DNA from: Pseudomonas fluorescens
Lineage (GTDB): Bacteria; Pseudomonadota; Gammaproteobacteria; Pseudomonadales; Pseudomonadaceae
Reading direction: 5' to 3'
Assembly (NCBI RefSeq): GCF_902497875.1
Contig: NZ_CABVHY010000038.1
Coordinates: 1 to 63,362 of the forward strand
DNA: 63,362 nt
The translations under genes were made by a program, and so were the position numbers. The notes beneath the pieces are model-generated. The model searched no databases. It saw only the letters and a list, made by a program, of their open reading frames with translations, and had not been told where the DNA came from. How positions within the stretch are numbered: the stretch's first letter is position 1; each line of letters opens with the position of its first letter. Of this stretch, positions 49,276 through 58,678 are shown in pieces.

Positions 49276-50088
49276 TCAGCTCAACTCAAGCCAGATCGGC
49301 GCATGGTCGGAAGGTTTTTCCATGGCGCGCAGGTCGTAGTCGACGCCTGCAGCCTTGATTCGCGGCAACAGAGCGTGCGAGGCCAGGATCAGGTCGATGC
49401 GCAGACCCCGCTTGGGTTCGTCTTCAAAGCCACGGCTGCGGTAGTCGAACCAGCTGAAGCGATCAGCGACGTCCGGGTTCAGGTGCCGGAAGCTGTCCAC
49501 CAGGCCCCAGTTCTTCAGGCGGGCCATCCACTCGCGTTCTTCCGGAAGGAAGCTGCACTTGCCGGTTTTCAGCCAGCGCTTCATGTTGTCCGGGCCAATG
49601 CCGATGTCGCAGTCTTCCGGGGAAATGTTTACATCGCCCATCACCACCAGCGGCTGGTCATTGCGGAACTGGGTTTCGAGCAATTGCTGCAGGTCGTTGT
49701 AGAAGCGTTGCTTGGCCGGGAACTTGGTCGGGTGGTCGCGGCTTTCACCTTGTGGGAAATAGCCGTTCATGATGGTCACCGACTCGCCGTTGGCGTCGGC
49801 GAAAGTGCCCCAGATAAACCGTCGCTGAGCGTCTTCCTCATCACTGGCAAAGCCTTTGTGCAGGGCGATCGGGGCCTGACGGGAGAGCAGGGCGACGCCG
49901 TAATGGCCCTTTTGCCCGTGGTAATACACGTGATAGCCGAGGGCCTGGATGTCGGCGAACGGGAACTGGTCGTCATGGACCTTGGTTTCCTGCAGGCCGA
50001 TTACATCCGGTTGGTGCTTCTCGATCAGCGCTGCCAGCTGATGCGGCCGGGCGCGCAGGCCGTTGATGTTGAACGAGACGATCTTCAT
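49276..50088 (-). CDS. xthA: Exodeoxyribonuclease III
   Basis: A 270-residue Mg2+-dependent exonuclease / AP endonuclease for base-excision repair. Motifs: MKIVSFNINGLRARPHQLAA, GLQETKVHDDQFP (metal Glu), MGDVNISPEDCDIG, GLRIDLILAS, and the catalytic His in KPSDHAPIWLELS. The start at 50088 is fixed by homology; longer frames upstream are not conserved-looking. Confidence 0.95.
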   Translation of the reverse strand: MKIVSFNINGLRARPHQLAALIEKHQPDVIGLQETKVHDDQFPFADIQALGYHVYYHGQKGHYGVALLSRQAPIALHKGFASDEEDAQRRFIWGTFADANGESVTIMNGYFPQGESRDHPTKFPAKQRFYNDLQQLLETQFRNDQPLVVMGDVNISPEDCDIGIGPDNMKRWLKTGKCSFLPEEREWMARLKNWGLVDSFRHLNPDVADRFSWFDYRSRGFEDEPKRGLRIDLILASHALLPRIKAAGVDYDLRAMEKPSDHAPIWLELS

Positions 50089-50299
50089 GGTCGGCAGTCC
50101 TGGCAAAACTGCGATGCTAGCCGACAAGACCGGCGGCGGCCAGCGTGGCAGTAGGTCAGATGCGCTGCTAAGGTCCTTTGGGCGTAGAGTATGAGCAGTA
50201 GTTACGGGGAACTGTGCGCGGGTACACAGGCTCGTAGTAACAAGCGTCTGTAAAAAGAGTGCGGCCACTTTGAGCCGTGCCCTGGGGAGATCGACCGTT

Positions 50300-50950
50300 A
50301 TGCCTGAGACCTCAACTGCCATCGCTGACATTCATATGCTCGACAGTGGCTATTCCCGCGAAGCGCGCTCCTTGCTGTATCAGGCCTACCGGCATGAGCC
50401 GACGTTCGCCTTTTTGTTCGAGTCCGAGCGGCCTGGTTATGAGCAACGAGTCCGGGCCACGGTGCGCGAACTGGTCAAACAGCACTTTCTCCAGGACTTG
50501 CCGGCCATCGGCCTGTTGGTCAATGACCGGCTGATCGGTATCGCCCTGATCGCACCGCCGCAACGTCGTCTGGGTATCACCGAAAGTTGGGCCTGGCGCC
50601 TGCGGATGGTGCTCAGCACCGGCTTTCGTTGTACCCGGCGTTATCTGGACTATCACGAGGCGGTGGTGGCCTGCCTGCCCTCCGATGCGGTTCATGTCTT
50701 GCCGTTGCTGGGGATTCATCCGCAATTCCAGGGCAAGCACTTCGGCGAGCAATTGCTGCAAGCGGTGCATAATTGGTGCGCAGTAGACGAGCATTCGGAA
50801 GGCGTAGTACTCGACACCGGGAACCCTCGTTATCTGGAGTTCTATAAGCGTCAGGGTTACGAGGAAATCGGCGAGGTCGCTGTAGGACCTGTCCGCGAAC
50901 ACGTGTTTTTTCACCCCAACCCGCAGGTGTTACAAACAGCAACTGCTTAA
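50300..50950 (+). CDS. GNAT-family N-acetyltransferase
   Basis: A 216-residue acetyltransferase with the acetyl-CoA-binding motif LLGIHPQFQGKHFGEQLLQA (about 140-160) and the C-terminal VLDTGNPRYLEFYKRQGYEE. ATG 50300 has GGGGAGA upstream. Substrate unknown; divergent from xthA. Confidence 0.82.
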   Translation: MPETSTAIADIHMLDSGYSREARSLLYQAYRHEPTFAFLFESERPGYEQRVRATVRELVKQHFLQDLPAIGLLVNDRLIGIALIAPPQRRLGITESWAWRLRMVLSTGFRCTRRYLDYHEAVVACLPSDAVHVLPLLGIHPQFQGKHFGEQLLQAVHNWCAVDEHSEGVVLDTGNPRYLEFYKRQGYEEIGEVAVGPVREHVFFHPNPQVLQTATA

Positions 50951-51015
50951 TCTGGAAACTTCCGCTCAATCCAGGCCTCTATCACGCTCCCTTGCTCGTG
51001 ATAGCATCCGCGCCT

Positions 51016-52743
51016 ATGAAGCTTCCAGGAAGAATTGCCAGCGGTTTACTCGTGCTGGTCACCAGCTGTGCGACGCTTGCACAAAGCGAATTGGACGTCC
51101 GGATCAAACCGTCCAACGATGAACTGAAGGCCAATATAGAAGGCTATATCGGAGGCCTCGGCGAGCGCGATGAAGAAGCCTTGTTGCGCTTCAGTCGCGG
51201 CGCCGAGGAGCAAGCGCGAAAGGCTGCCCAGGCCTTGGGTTACTATCAGCCGCAGATCGACAGCGAAGTCAAAGGCGGCAAGAAGCCTCGGTTGGTGTTG
51301 AACATCGACCCCGGCGAGCCCGTGCATTTGCGCAATGTCACGGTGCGCGTCGATGGCCCCGCAGCTTCTCTCAAATCCTTCCGGGTGCCCAAAGGCACTC
51401 AGCTGAAATCCGGCGCGGTACTCAATCACGGACACTACGAAGACGCCAAGCGCCTGATCCAGAATCAGGCCTCGCGCTACGGCTATTTCAGCGGACGCTT
51501 TACCCATCAGAAACTACTGGTCGACCCCCAGGCCGGCGTCGCCGACATTGAACTGGTCTACGACAGTGGTCCGCGTTATGCCTTGGGCAAGGTCAGCTTT
51601 GCCGGCGACACCCCGTTCGATGAAGACCTGCTGCAACGCATGGTGCCGTTCAAGGCCGGTGATCCCTACGACTCCGAACAGATCGCCGAGTTGAACCAGG
51701 CGTTGCAGTCGAGCGGTTATTTCGAAGGGGTGCGAGTCGATACCGCGCCCGCCGCCGCGGCCAACAACGTGATTCCGGTGGCCGTGCACCTGGAAACCCG
51801 CAAGCCGCGGACCATGGGCCTGGGCCTGGGGTTTTCCACCGACGTCGGGCCGCGCGTCAAGGCCAACTGGACCCGGCATTGGGTCAACCCCCAAGGCCAC
51901 AGCTATGGCTGGGAGGCCGAGGTGTCCGCGCCACGGCAGAACGTCGGCCTGTGGTACGACGTGCCGCTGGATCCACCGCTGACCGACAAACTGCGCTATG
52001 CCGGCGGCTATCAATACGAAGAACTGGCGAGCAACGACAGCCTGAGCAAGCTGCTGACCCTCGGTCCCGAGTGGCACAGCAAGTTGCCCAGCGGCTGGCA
52101 GCGCGTGGTTTCGCTGAAATGGCAGCGCGAAGAGTACCGCCTCGGCGATGATTCCGGTCTGAGTACCTTGCTGATGCCCGGCGTCAGTTATTCCTACCTG
52201 CGCAGCGACAACCGCATCGATCCGCACAATGGCTATCGTCTGCAATTCGACACCAAGGTGGCCAAGGAAGGGTTGGGCTCGGATAACAATCTGCTCTACG
52301 GAACGGCGCTGCTCAAGGGCCTGACCACGGTCTGGGACAAGCACCGGCTCCTCGGTCGCGTGCAGTTCGGCGGCAGCGCCACCAATGGTTACGCGTCGGT
52401 CCCACCGTCACTGCGCTTCTTTGCCGGTGGCGATCAAAGCGTGCGCGGTTACGACTACCAGAGCCTGTCGCCGAAAAACTCCAAAGGCGATCGCATCGGT
52501 GGCCGCTACATGGTCGCCGGCAGCGCCGAGTATCAATATTCTGTTACTGATAAATGGCGGGTTGCGACCTTCATCGACCAGGGCAACTCGTTCAATACCC
52601 TTGAACTGCCAAACCTCAAGACCGGGGTCGGCATCGGTGTGCGCTGGGTTTCGCCGGTCGGGCCGTTGCGGCTGGACGTTGCCCGGGCAATGGACGACGA
52701 CGGCGGCTTTCGTTTGCACTTTTCCATGGGGCCTGAGCTGTGA
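51016..52743 (+). CDS. tamA: Translocation and assembly module outer-membrane subunit TamA
   Basis: A 575-residue Omp85-family protein with a signal peptide (MKLPGRIASGLLVLVTSCAT), three POTRA domains (about 25-265) and a 16-strand barrel. FAGGDQSVRGYDYQSLSP carries the RGY/VRGF lid-lock motif, and the C-terminus is DDDGGFRLHFSMGPEL. With TamB it helps insert outer-membrane proteins and move lipids. Length matches the family (E. coli 577). The tamB start overlaps its stop. Confidence 0.93.
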   Translation: MKLPGRIASGLLVLVTSCATLAQSELDVRIKPSNDELKANIEGYIGGLGERDEEALLRFSRGAEEQARKAAQALGYYQPQIDSEVKGGKKPRLVLNIDPGEPVHLRNVTVRVDGPAASLKSFRVPKGTQLKSGAVLNHGHYEDAKRLIQNQASRYGYFSGRFTHQKLLVDPQAGVADIELVYDSGPRYALGKVSFAGDTPFDEDLLQRMVPFKAGDPYDSEQIAELNQALQSSGYFEGVRVDTAPAAAANNVIPVAVHLETRKPRTMGLGLGFSTDVGPRVKANWTRHWVNPQGHSYGWEAEVSAPRQNVGLWYDVPLDPPLTDKLRYAGGYQYEELASNDSLSKLLTLGPEWHSKLPSGWQRVVSLKWQREEYRLGDDSGLSTLLMPGVSYSYLRSDNRIDPHNGYRLQFDTKVAKEGLGSDNNLLYGTALLKGLTTVWDKHRLLGRVQFGGSATNGYASVPPSLRFFAGGDQSVRGYDYQSLSPKNSKGDRIGGRYMVAGSAEYQYSVTDKWRVATFIDQGNSFNTLELPNLKTGVGIGVRWVSPVGPLRLDVARAMDDDGGFRLHFSMGPEL

Positions 52744-55700
52744 ATCGTGGTGTGAAAATAGCCCTGCTGGCGATCCTGACGCTGGTGACGATGGTGTTGC
52801 TGGCGCTCGCCACGGTGCTGGGGACTCAGGCTGGAAGCCATTGGGCGATGGGGCTGGTACCGGGTTTGACGGTGGAAAATTTCCAGGGTCGCCTGGGCGG
52901 TCAATGGAGTGCCGAGCATCTGCTCTGGCAGCAGGACGGCAGCCGGGTCGAGCTGCGCCGACCGGTGTTTGCCTGGTCGCCGCTGTGTCTGACGCGCATG
53001 ACCCTGTGCATCGAACAACTGAAGGTCGAGCAGGTCAGCCTGCAGTTTCCACCGGGCGGCGATGAAAGCAGCGGCCCCATCAACCTGCCCGAGTTGAAAC
53101 TGCCACTGGCGATCGAGTTGGGCGAAGTGCGGATCGGCAGCCTGTTGTTCAACGGCAGCGAAGAACTCAAAGGCCTGCAACTGGCGGCGCAGTGGACGGC
53201 CAAGGGGCTGCAGATCGACTCGGTGCATCTGCAGCGGGACGAGCTGAGCCTGGACCTGTCCGGCCTGTTGCAACCAAGTGGCGACTGGCCGTTGACGGCT
53301 GAAGGTCGATTGACCTTGCCGGCACCGGGCAGCGAACCCTGGGCACTGGCCTTGAAAGTCGACGGCAATCTGTTGAAAACCTTGAACCTCAAGGCCGACA
53401 GCAGTGGCTACCTGCAAGGCCAATTGACTGGCGAGCTGCAACCCTTGGTGGATAACCTCCCGGCCCAGGTGCGCATCACCGCGGATGGCTTCAAGGCCAG
53501 CGCCGACTTGCCGGACACCTTGCAACTCAATCAGCTTGAGCTCACAGGCAAGGGTGATCTGAAAAACGGTTACCAATTGCTGGGCAATGCCACCTTGCCG
53601 GCCGAACAGGGGCCGGTTGGCCTGCTGCTGCAAGGCAAGGTCGACGCCAAGGGCGCGCAAATCGCCGCGCTGGACCTCAGTGCAAGCGCCGAGCAGAGCC
53701 TCAAGCTCAGCGGACAACTGGACTGGAGTGAAGGCTTCAGCGCCGAGGCCAGGGTCGACTGGCTGAACTTCCCCTGGCATCGGCTCTATCCGCTAATCGA
53801 CGAACCTGAAGTGGCGCTGCGGACCTTCAATGGTGAAGTGTTCTATCGCGATGGCAACTATCTGGGCAACTTCAAGGCTGCCCTCGATGGCCCGGCGGGG
53901 GCGTTCAGCCTGAGCAGCCCGTTCAGTGGCGACCTGACAAAAATCTTCCTGCCGGAGTTCAAGCTGGCGGCAGGGCAGGGCAAGGCCGAAGGGCATTTGA
54001 ACCTGCAATTCGCTGACGGCATCGCCTGGGACACGGCGCTGGACCTGTCGGCGATCAACCCGGCGTATTGGCTGGCGGAGCTGCCGGGCACCCTGGCCGG
54101 CCCGTTGCGCAGCAAGGGTGAGCTGAAGAATGAACAGCTGAAGTTGAACGCTGACCTGGACCTCAAGGGCAAACTGCGCGGTCAACCCGCGGTGTTCCAG
54201 GCCAAGGCCGATGGCGGGGGCGAACAATGGACCCTCAACGCCCTGGATATTCGCCTGGGTGACAACCGCATTCATGGCAGCGGCAGCCTGCAACAGAAAC
54301 TGGCCGGGCAGATCGACATCAAGATGCCGCGCCTGGGTCAGCTCTGGCCGCAATTGCGCGGCCAGCTCAATGGCCGCGTCGATGTCGCCGGGACACTCAA
54401 GGCACCCCAAGGCAAGTTGAGCCTGCAAGGTCTGCAGCTGGCGCTGGAGGATAACCGCCTGCAAAGCCTGAACCTGGACGCCAAGCTGGATAGCGCGCAA
54501 CGGGCACGCATCAATCTTAAAGCCAGCGGCATCCAGGCCGGTGATACGCAACTGGGCACGCTGACCGCCAGCGGCCAGGGCGATATCAAGCAGCAGAAGC
54601 TGGCGCTGGAGTTGCAGGGCCCGCTGCTCAAACTGGCCCTGGGGCTGGACGGCAATCTGGATAAAGGCAACTGGCGCGGACGTCTGGCCAGTGGTGACAT
54701 ACAGGCCGCAGGACAGGACTGGAAGTTGCAGTCCCCGGCGAAGCTCGAGTACCTGGCCGATGGCAAGCTCAACTTTGGTGCCCACTGCTGGGTGTCCGGA
54801 CAAGCCAGTATGTGCGGTGAAGACCAGCGATTGATGCCCGACCCTATGCTGCGTTACCACCTCAAGCAGTTCCCGATTGAAAGCCTCGCGCAATGGTTGC
54901 CGAAGGAATTCGCCTGGAAAGGCCGGCTCAATGCCGACGTGCAACTGGATCTGCCGGCCAGCGGCCCGAAAGGCCAGGTCACGGTCGACGCCAGCGGCGG
55001 GACGTTGCGCATCCGCGAGAAAGACCAGTGGCTGGATTTCCCTTACCAGACACTGAAGCTCGACAGCCGCCTGGGTCCGACTCGCATCGATACCCAGCTC
55101 AATTTCGTCGGCGGCAAGCTGGGAGAACTGATGCTGCAGGCGCAGATCAATCCGTTAGCCAAGAACATGCCACTCACTGGCTCGTTCCGTCTCAGTGGCC
55201 TGGATCTGTCGGTGGCCCGACCCTTCGTGCCAATGGTCGAGAAGCTGTCCGGGCATTTGAACGGCAGCGGCAGTTTGTCCGGAGGGTTGCTGGCGCCCCA
55301 GGTCAACGGCAGTTTGGTTCTCAGCGACGGCGAAGTGTCGGGGCCGGAATTGCCCAGTAGTTTCGAGGCCCTGCAGCTTCAGGCACTGATTGCTGGGGAA
55401 AGCGTGCAGCTGAACGGCAGTTGGAAAAGCGGCAAGAGCGGGCAGGGCAGCTTGAGCGGGAATATTAACTGGGGCCAGGCACTGGTGGTCGATCTGAGCC
55501 TCAAGGGCTCGCAATTGCCAGTCACAGTCGAGCCTTATGCCGTGCTGGAAGTGGCACCGGACCTGCAGATCTCGATGCAGAACGACAAATTGGCGATCAC
55601 CGGCAAGGTGCTGGTGCCCAAGGGTGATATCACCATCCGCGAGTTACCGCCATCCACCGTCAAAGTCTCGGATGACGCGGTGATCGTTGGCCATCAGACC

Positions 55701-56411
55701 GAAGAGGGCAAGCCGCCGCTGGCCATGGCCATGGATATCGACGTGATCGTCGGCAAGGAAAAGCTCAGCTTCAGCGGTTTTGGCCTGACCGCCAACCTGC
55801 AAGGCCAGGTGCATATCGGCGACAACATGGACACCCGTGGCGAGCTCTGGCTCAATGAAGGGCGATATCGCGCCTATGGCCAGCGCCTGACGGTGCGTCG
55901 TGCACGGCTGTTGTTCGCCGGGCCCATCGATCAGCCGTATCTGGACATCGAAGCGATTCGCCAGACTGGCAATGTGATCGCCGGGATCCGCTTGAGCGGC
56001 AATGCCGAGCAGCCGACCACGCAGATTTTCTCCGAACCGGCCATGAGCCAGGAGGATGCGCTGTCCTACCTGGTGCTCGGTCATCCGCGGAGCACCACCG
56101 GAGAAGACAACAACATGCTGGCCCAGGCGGCGCTGGGTCTGGGGCTGATGGGCAGTTCCAACTTCACCGGCACGCTGGCCAAGGACCTGGGAATTCAGGA
56201 TTTCCAGCTCAACACCGAGGGCAGCGGCGCCGCCACCAGTGTGGTCGCCAGCGGCAATATCTCCGAGAAGCTCAGTTTGAGGTATGGGGTGGGCGTGTTC
56301 GAACCGGCCAATACCATCGCCCTGCGCTACAAACTGAGTAAGCGGGTCTATCTGGAAGCCGCCAGCGGCATCGCCAGTTCGCTGGATATCTTCTACAAGC
56401 GGGATTTTTAG
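52740..56411 (+). CDS. tamB: Translocation and assembly module inner-membrane subunit TamB
   Basis: A 1223-residue AsmA-like protein. One N-terminal membrane anchor (IALLAILTLVTMVLLALATV) is followed by a long repetitive beta-helix of short strands (LNLKADSSGYLQGQLTGELQ and similar). The conserved DUF490 C-terminus includes GLTANLQGQVHIGDNMDTRG, MSQEDALSYLVLGH and YKLSKRVYLEAASGIASSLD. It bridges the periplasm to TamA, probably as a lipid conduit. GTG start overlaps the tamA stop (GTGA). Confidence 0.93.
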   Translation: MNRGVKIALLAILTLVTMVLLALATVLGTQAGSHWAMGLVPGLTVENFQGRLGGQWSAEHLLWQQDGSRVELRRPVFAWSPLCLTRMTLCIEQLKVEQVSLQFPPGGDESSGPINLPELKLPLAIELGEVRIGSLLFNGSEELKGLQLAAQWTAKGLQIDSVHLQRDELSLDLSGLLQPSGDWPLTAEGRLTLPAPGSEPWALALKVDGNLLKTLNLKADSSGYLQGQLTGELQPLVDNLPAQVRITADGFKASADLPDTLQLNQLELTGKGDLKNGYQLLGNATLPAEQGPVGLLLQGKVDAKGAQIAALDLSASAEQSLKLSGQLDWSEGFSAEARVDWLNFPWHRLYPLIDEPEVALRTFNGEVFYRDGNYLGNFKAALDGPAGAFSLSSPFSGDLTKIFLPEFKLAAGQGKAEGHLNLQFADGIAWDTALDLSAINPAYWLAELPGTLAGPLRSKGELKNEQLKLNADLDLKGKLRGQPAVFQAKADGGGEQWTLNALDIRLGDNRIHGSGSLQQKLAGQIDIKMPRLGQLWPQLRGQLNGRVDVAGTLKAPQGKLSLQGLQLALEDNRLQSLNLDAKLDSAQRARINLKASGIQAGDTQLGTLTASGQGDIKQQKLALELQGPLLKLALGLDGNLDKGNWRGRLASGDIQAAGQDWKLQSPAKLEYLADGKLNFGAHCWVSGQASMCGEDQRLMPDPMLRYHLKQFPIESLAQWLPKEFAWKGRLNADVQLDLPASGPKGQVTVDASGGTLRIREKDQWLDFPYQTLKLDSRLGPTRIDTQLNFVGGKLGELMLQAQINPLAKNMPLTGSFRLSGLDLSVARPFVPMVEKLSGHLNGSGSLSGGLLAPQVNGSLVLSDGEVSGPELPSSFEALQLQALIAGESVQLNGSWKSGKSGQGSLSGNINWGQALVVDLSLKGSQLPVTVEPYAVLEVAPDLQISMQNDKLAITGKVLVPKGDITIRELPPSTVKVSDDAVIVGHQTEEGKPPLAMAMDIDVIVGKEKLSFSGFGLTANLQGQVHIGDNMDTRGELWLNEGRYRAYGQRLTVRRARLLFAGPIDQPYLDIEAIRQTGNVIAGIRLSGNAEQPTTQIFSEPAMSQEDALSYLVLGHPRSTTGEDNNMLAQAALGLGLMGSSNFTGTLAKDLGIQDFQLNTEGSGAATSVVASGNISEKLSLRYGVGVFEPANTIALRYKLSKRVYLEAASGIASSLDIFYKRDF

Positions 56412-56422
56412 GACGCGAAGCT

Positions 56423-56523
56423 AAAAGATCGCAGCCTGCGGCAGCTCCTACAGATATTGCGTACACCTGTTATTTCAAGGGTGAATCGACTCGGCGTAGG
56501 AGCTGCCGCAGGCTGCGATCTTG
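56423..56523. repeat. REP pair (GTAGGAGCTGCC type)
   Basis: Units AAAAGATCGCAGCCTGCGGC (56423-) and GTAGGAGCTGCCGCAGGCTG (56496-), inverted, after tamB. The rest of the gap to 56640 shows nothing further. Confidence 0.9.
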
Positions 56524-56647
56524 GCGGCCTTACCTGCGCCTGATGTGTACCTGCTAACACCTCCTTTCTAAAAACTTGCCACTCATAACCTCGGGTTCCT
56601 ACCCTGCACCACTCATCCCCTAAATACAAAGCTTCCTAACTATTTCG

Positions 56648-56702
56648 TTGACATTCACTGCCTAGGCAGTAACATCTGGACACACACTCTCTGCCTAGGC
56701 AG
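56648..56702 (+). promoter_or_regulatory. Promoter and twin operators of the efflux operon
   Basis: -35 TTGACA (56648-56653), 16 bases, -10-like TAACAT (56670-56675). The perfect palindrome ACTGCCTAGGCAGT (56657-56670) fills the spacer and CTGCCTAGGCAG recurs at 56691-56702 near the start site. Centres are 33 bases apart, about three turns. Likely bound by the MarR protein encoded next. Confidence 0.82.
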
Positions 56703-56717
56703 CTATTTGGTGGCCAG

Positions 56718-57191
56718 ATGAAACACTTCACGCCGGACAACTTTCTAAATTGCCATCTCGGGCTGCTGCTCGGCCGTGCCGCGTTGCTCAAGGACCGGAT
56801 CATCGACACCCATATGGAACCTCACGGCGTCACCGCCGCGCAGTTCAAGGTGCTGATCATCATGGCCCAGTTTGGCGTCGATACCCCGGCCGAGCTGTGC
56901 CGCCATCTGTCCCTCGACAGCGGTTCGATGACGCGGATGCTCGACCGGCTCGAACAGAAAGGCCTGCTGGCGCGCCAACGCAGCGAAGGTGACCGGCGCC
57001 AGGTGCAGTTGGTGCTGACGGTCGAAGGACAGCGGCTGGCCGACATGCTTCCGGGAATCGGTGCCAACGCGATGAATCAATTGGCCAGCGCACTCGACCC
57101 TGAGGAGCTGCAAACGCTGGAGCGGATCCTGAAGAAAATATTGGTGGCGGCCGGTGACTCGATCACCTTGCTGCGAGTAGGTGATAAATGA
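56718..57191 (+). CDS. MarR/EmrR-family repressor
   Basis: A 157-residue MarR protein with a winged HTH (GVTAAQFKVLIIMAQFGVDT, LSLDSGSMTRMLDRLEQKGL, RSEGDRRQVQLVLT). First gene of the EmrAB-type operon; two identical palindromes cover its promoter. It should repress the operon and release on binding a toxic compound. Its stop overlaps the next start (ATGA). Confidence 0.92.
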   Translation: MKHFTPDNFLNCHLGLLLGRAALLKDRIIDTHMEPHGVTAAQFKVLIIMAQFGVDTPAELCRHLSLDSGSMTRMLDRLEQKGLLARQRSEGDRRQVQLVLTVEGQRLADMLPGIGANAMNQLASALDPEELQTLERILKKILVAAGDSITLLRVGDK

Positions 57192-58663
57192 GCAGTCAAT
57201 CCTTGCGTAGCGGGCTGAGCCTGGTGCTATTGGCCCTGAGTCTGGCCGGTTGCGCCAGCTACAGTGGCCTCGACACCGAAGGCGTCAGCCTCGACGCGAA
57301 CCACCTCAAGGCCGGGCAATCGCTCAGTGGCGTGACCCTGTCATCGGCAGCCTGGCCGAAAAGCGACTGGTGGAAAAGCCTCGGCGATCCGCAACTCGAC
57401 GGCTTGATCCGCGAAGCCCTGCGAGACAGCCCGGATATGCAGATCGCCAGCGCCCGGGCCCATCAGGCCAGCGCCGCCGCTTATGCCGCCAACGCCGCGC
57501 GGATGCCGACCCTCGACGCCAGCGCCAGTGTCAGTCGTTCGCGGCTGGCCCGTGACCAGGACCCGAGCGGGCAGGGCGGCAACTACAGCACTCTGCGCAG
57601 TCTCGGCGTGGACTTCAACTACACCTTCGACCTCTGGGGCGGCCAGCGCGCCACCTGGGAAGCCGCGCTCGGCCAGGCCCGCGCCGCCGAGATCGACCGC
57701 CAGGCGGCGCAGTTGACCCTGGCCGCCGACGTCGCCCGGGCCTACAGCAATCTGGGCCAGGCGCATATCGTCCATGACCTGGCCAATGAAGATCTCAAGC
57801 GCACCCGGCAAATGCTCGACCTGGGCAACCGCCGGTTGAGCTCCGGGATCGACAGCCACTATCAGTACCAGCAAACCGAAAGCCTCGAGGCCAGCTCCCA
57901 GGCCGCGTTGATCGACGCCGAGAAAAACCTGCAAAGCGCCCGGATTGCCTTGGCGGTGTTGCTCGGTAAAGGCCCGGATCGCGGCAACGATATTGCTCGT
58001 CCGAACGTATTGCAGGCCAGTGCCGTGGCCTTGCCATCGGTGCTCCCGGCCGAGTTGCTCGGTCGTCGTCCGGACCTGATCGCTGCTCGCTGGCGGGTCG
58101 AAGCGGCGAGTAAGGATATCGTCGCTGGCAAGACCAACTTCTATCCAAACCTCAACCTGAGCGCGGCTGCCGGGGTTCAATCGCTATTGGGCGATGCGAT
58201 GTTCGGCTCGGCGAGCCGCTTCTTTAATGTCGCGCCGACCGTATCGCTGCCGATTTTCGATGGTGGTCGCCTGCGTGCCGATCTCGATTCTCGGGACGCC
58301 GACTATGACCTCGCCGTGGCGCAGTACAACAAGAGCCTGGTGACCGCCTTGGGGGATGTCAGCGACACCCTCTCGCAACTGCGCGACATCGGCCGGCAGA
58401 TCAAAGCCCAGCAACACGCCACAGATATTGCCCAGGACTCTTACAACACCGTGGTCCAGCGCTTCGGTTCCGGAATCGGCAACTACCTGGACGTACTCAG
58501 CATCGAGCAACAACTGCTGCAGACCCAGCGTCAGCTGGCGAACCTGAATGCCGAGCAGATCGACCTTTCGATTCAATTGATGCAGGCACTGGGCGGTGGG
58601 TTTCAGGCCGACACGCTGGCCGCGGCCAACCCAACCCCAGCCCCAGCCACGCGGACTGAATAA
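57188..58663 (+). CDS. NodT-family outer-membrane efflux lipoprotein
   Basis: A 491-residue TolC-like channel subunit. Lipoprotein signal with lipobox LAGC (C22), two OEP domains (about 75-265 and 290-475) with helical barrels, and Asn/Asp-rich tips. It is the outer-membrane exit of the efflux pump whose other parts follow. The C-terminal tail is Pro/Ala-rich. Confidence 0.9.
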   Translation: MSSQSLRSGLSLVLLALSLAGCASYSGLDTEGVSLDANHLKAGQSLSGVTLSSAAWPKSDWWKSLGDPQLDGLIREALRDSPDMQIASARAHQASAAAYAANAARMPTLDASASVSRSRLARDQDPSGQGGNYSTLRSLGVDFNYTFDLWGGQRATWEAALGQARAAEIDRQAAQLTLAADVARAYSNLGQAHIVHDLANEDLKRTRQMLDLGNRRLSSGIDSHYQYQQTESLEASSQAALIDAEKNLQSARIALAVLLGKGPDRGNDIARPNVLQASAVALPSVLPAELLGRRPDLIAARWRVEAASKDIVAGKTNFYPNLNLSAAAGVQSLLGDAMFGSASRFFNVAPTVSLPIFDGGRLRADLDSRDADYDLAVAQYNKSLVTALGDVSDTLSQLRDIGRQIKAQQHATDIAQDSYNTVVQRFGSGIGNYLDVLSIEQQLLQTQRQLANLNAEQIDLSIQLMQALGGGFQADTLAAANPTPAPATRTE

Positions 58664-58678
58664 TTCAAGGTACTTGTC

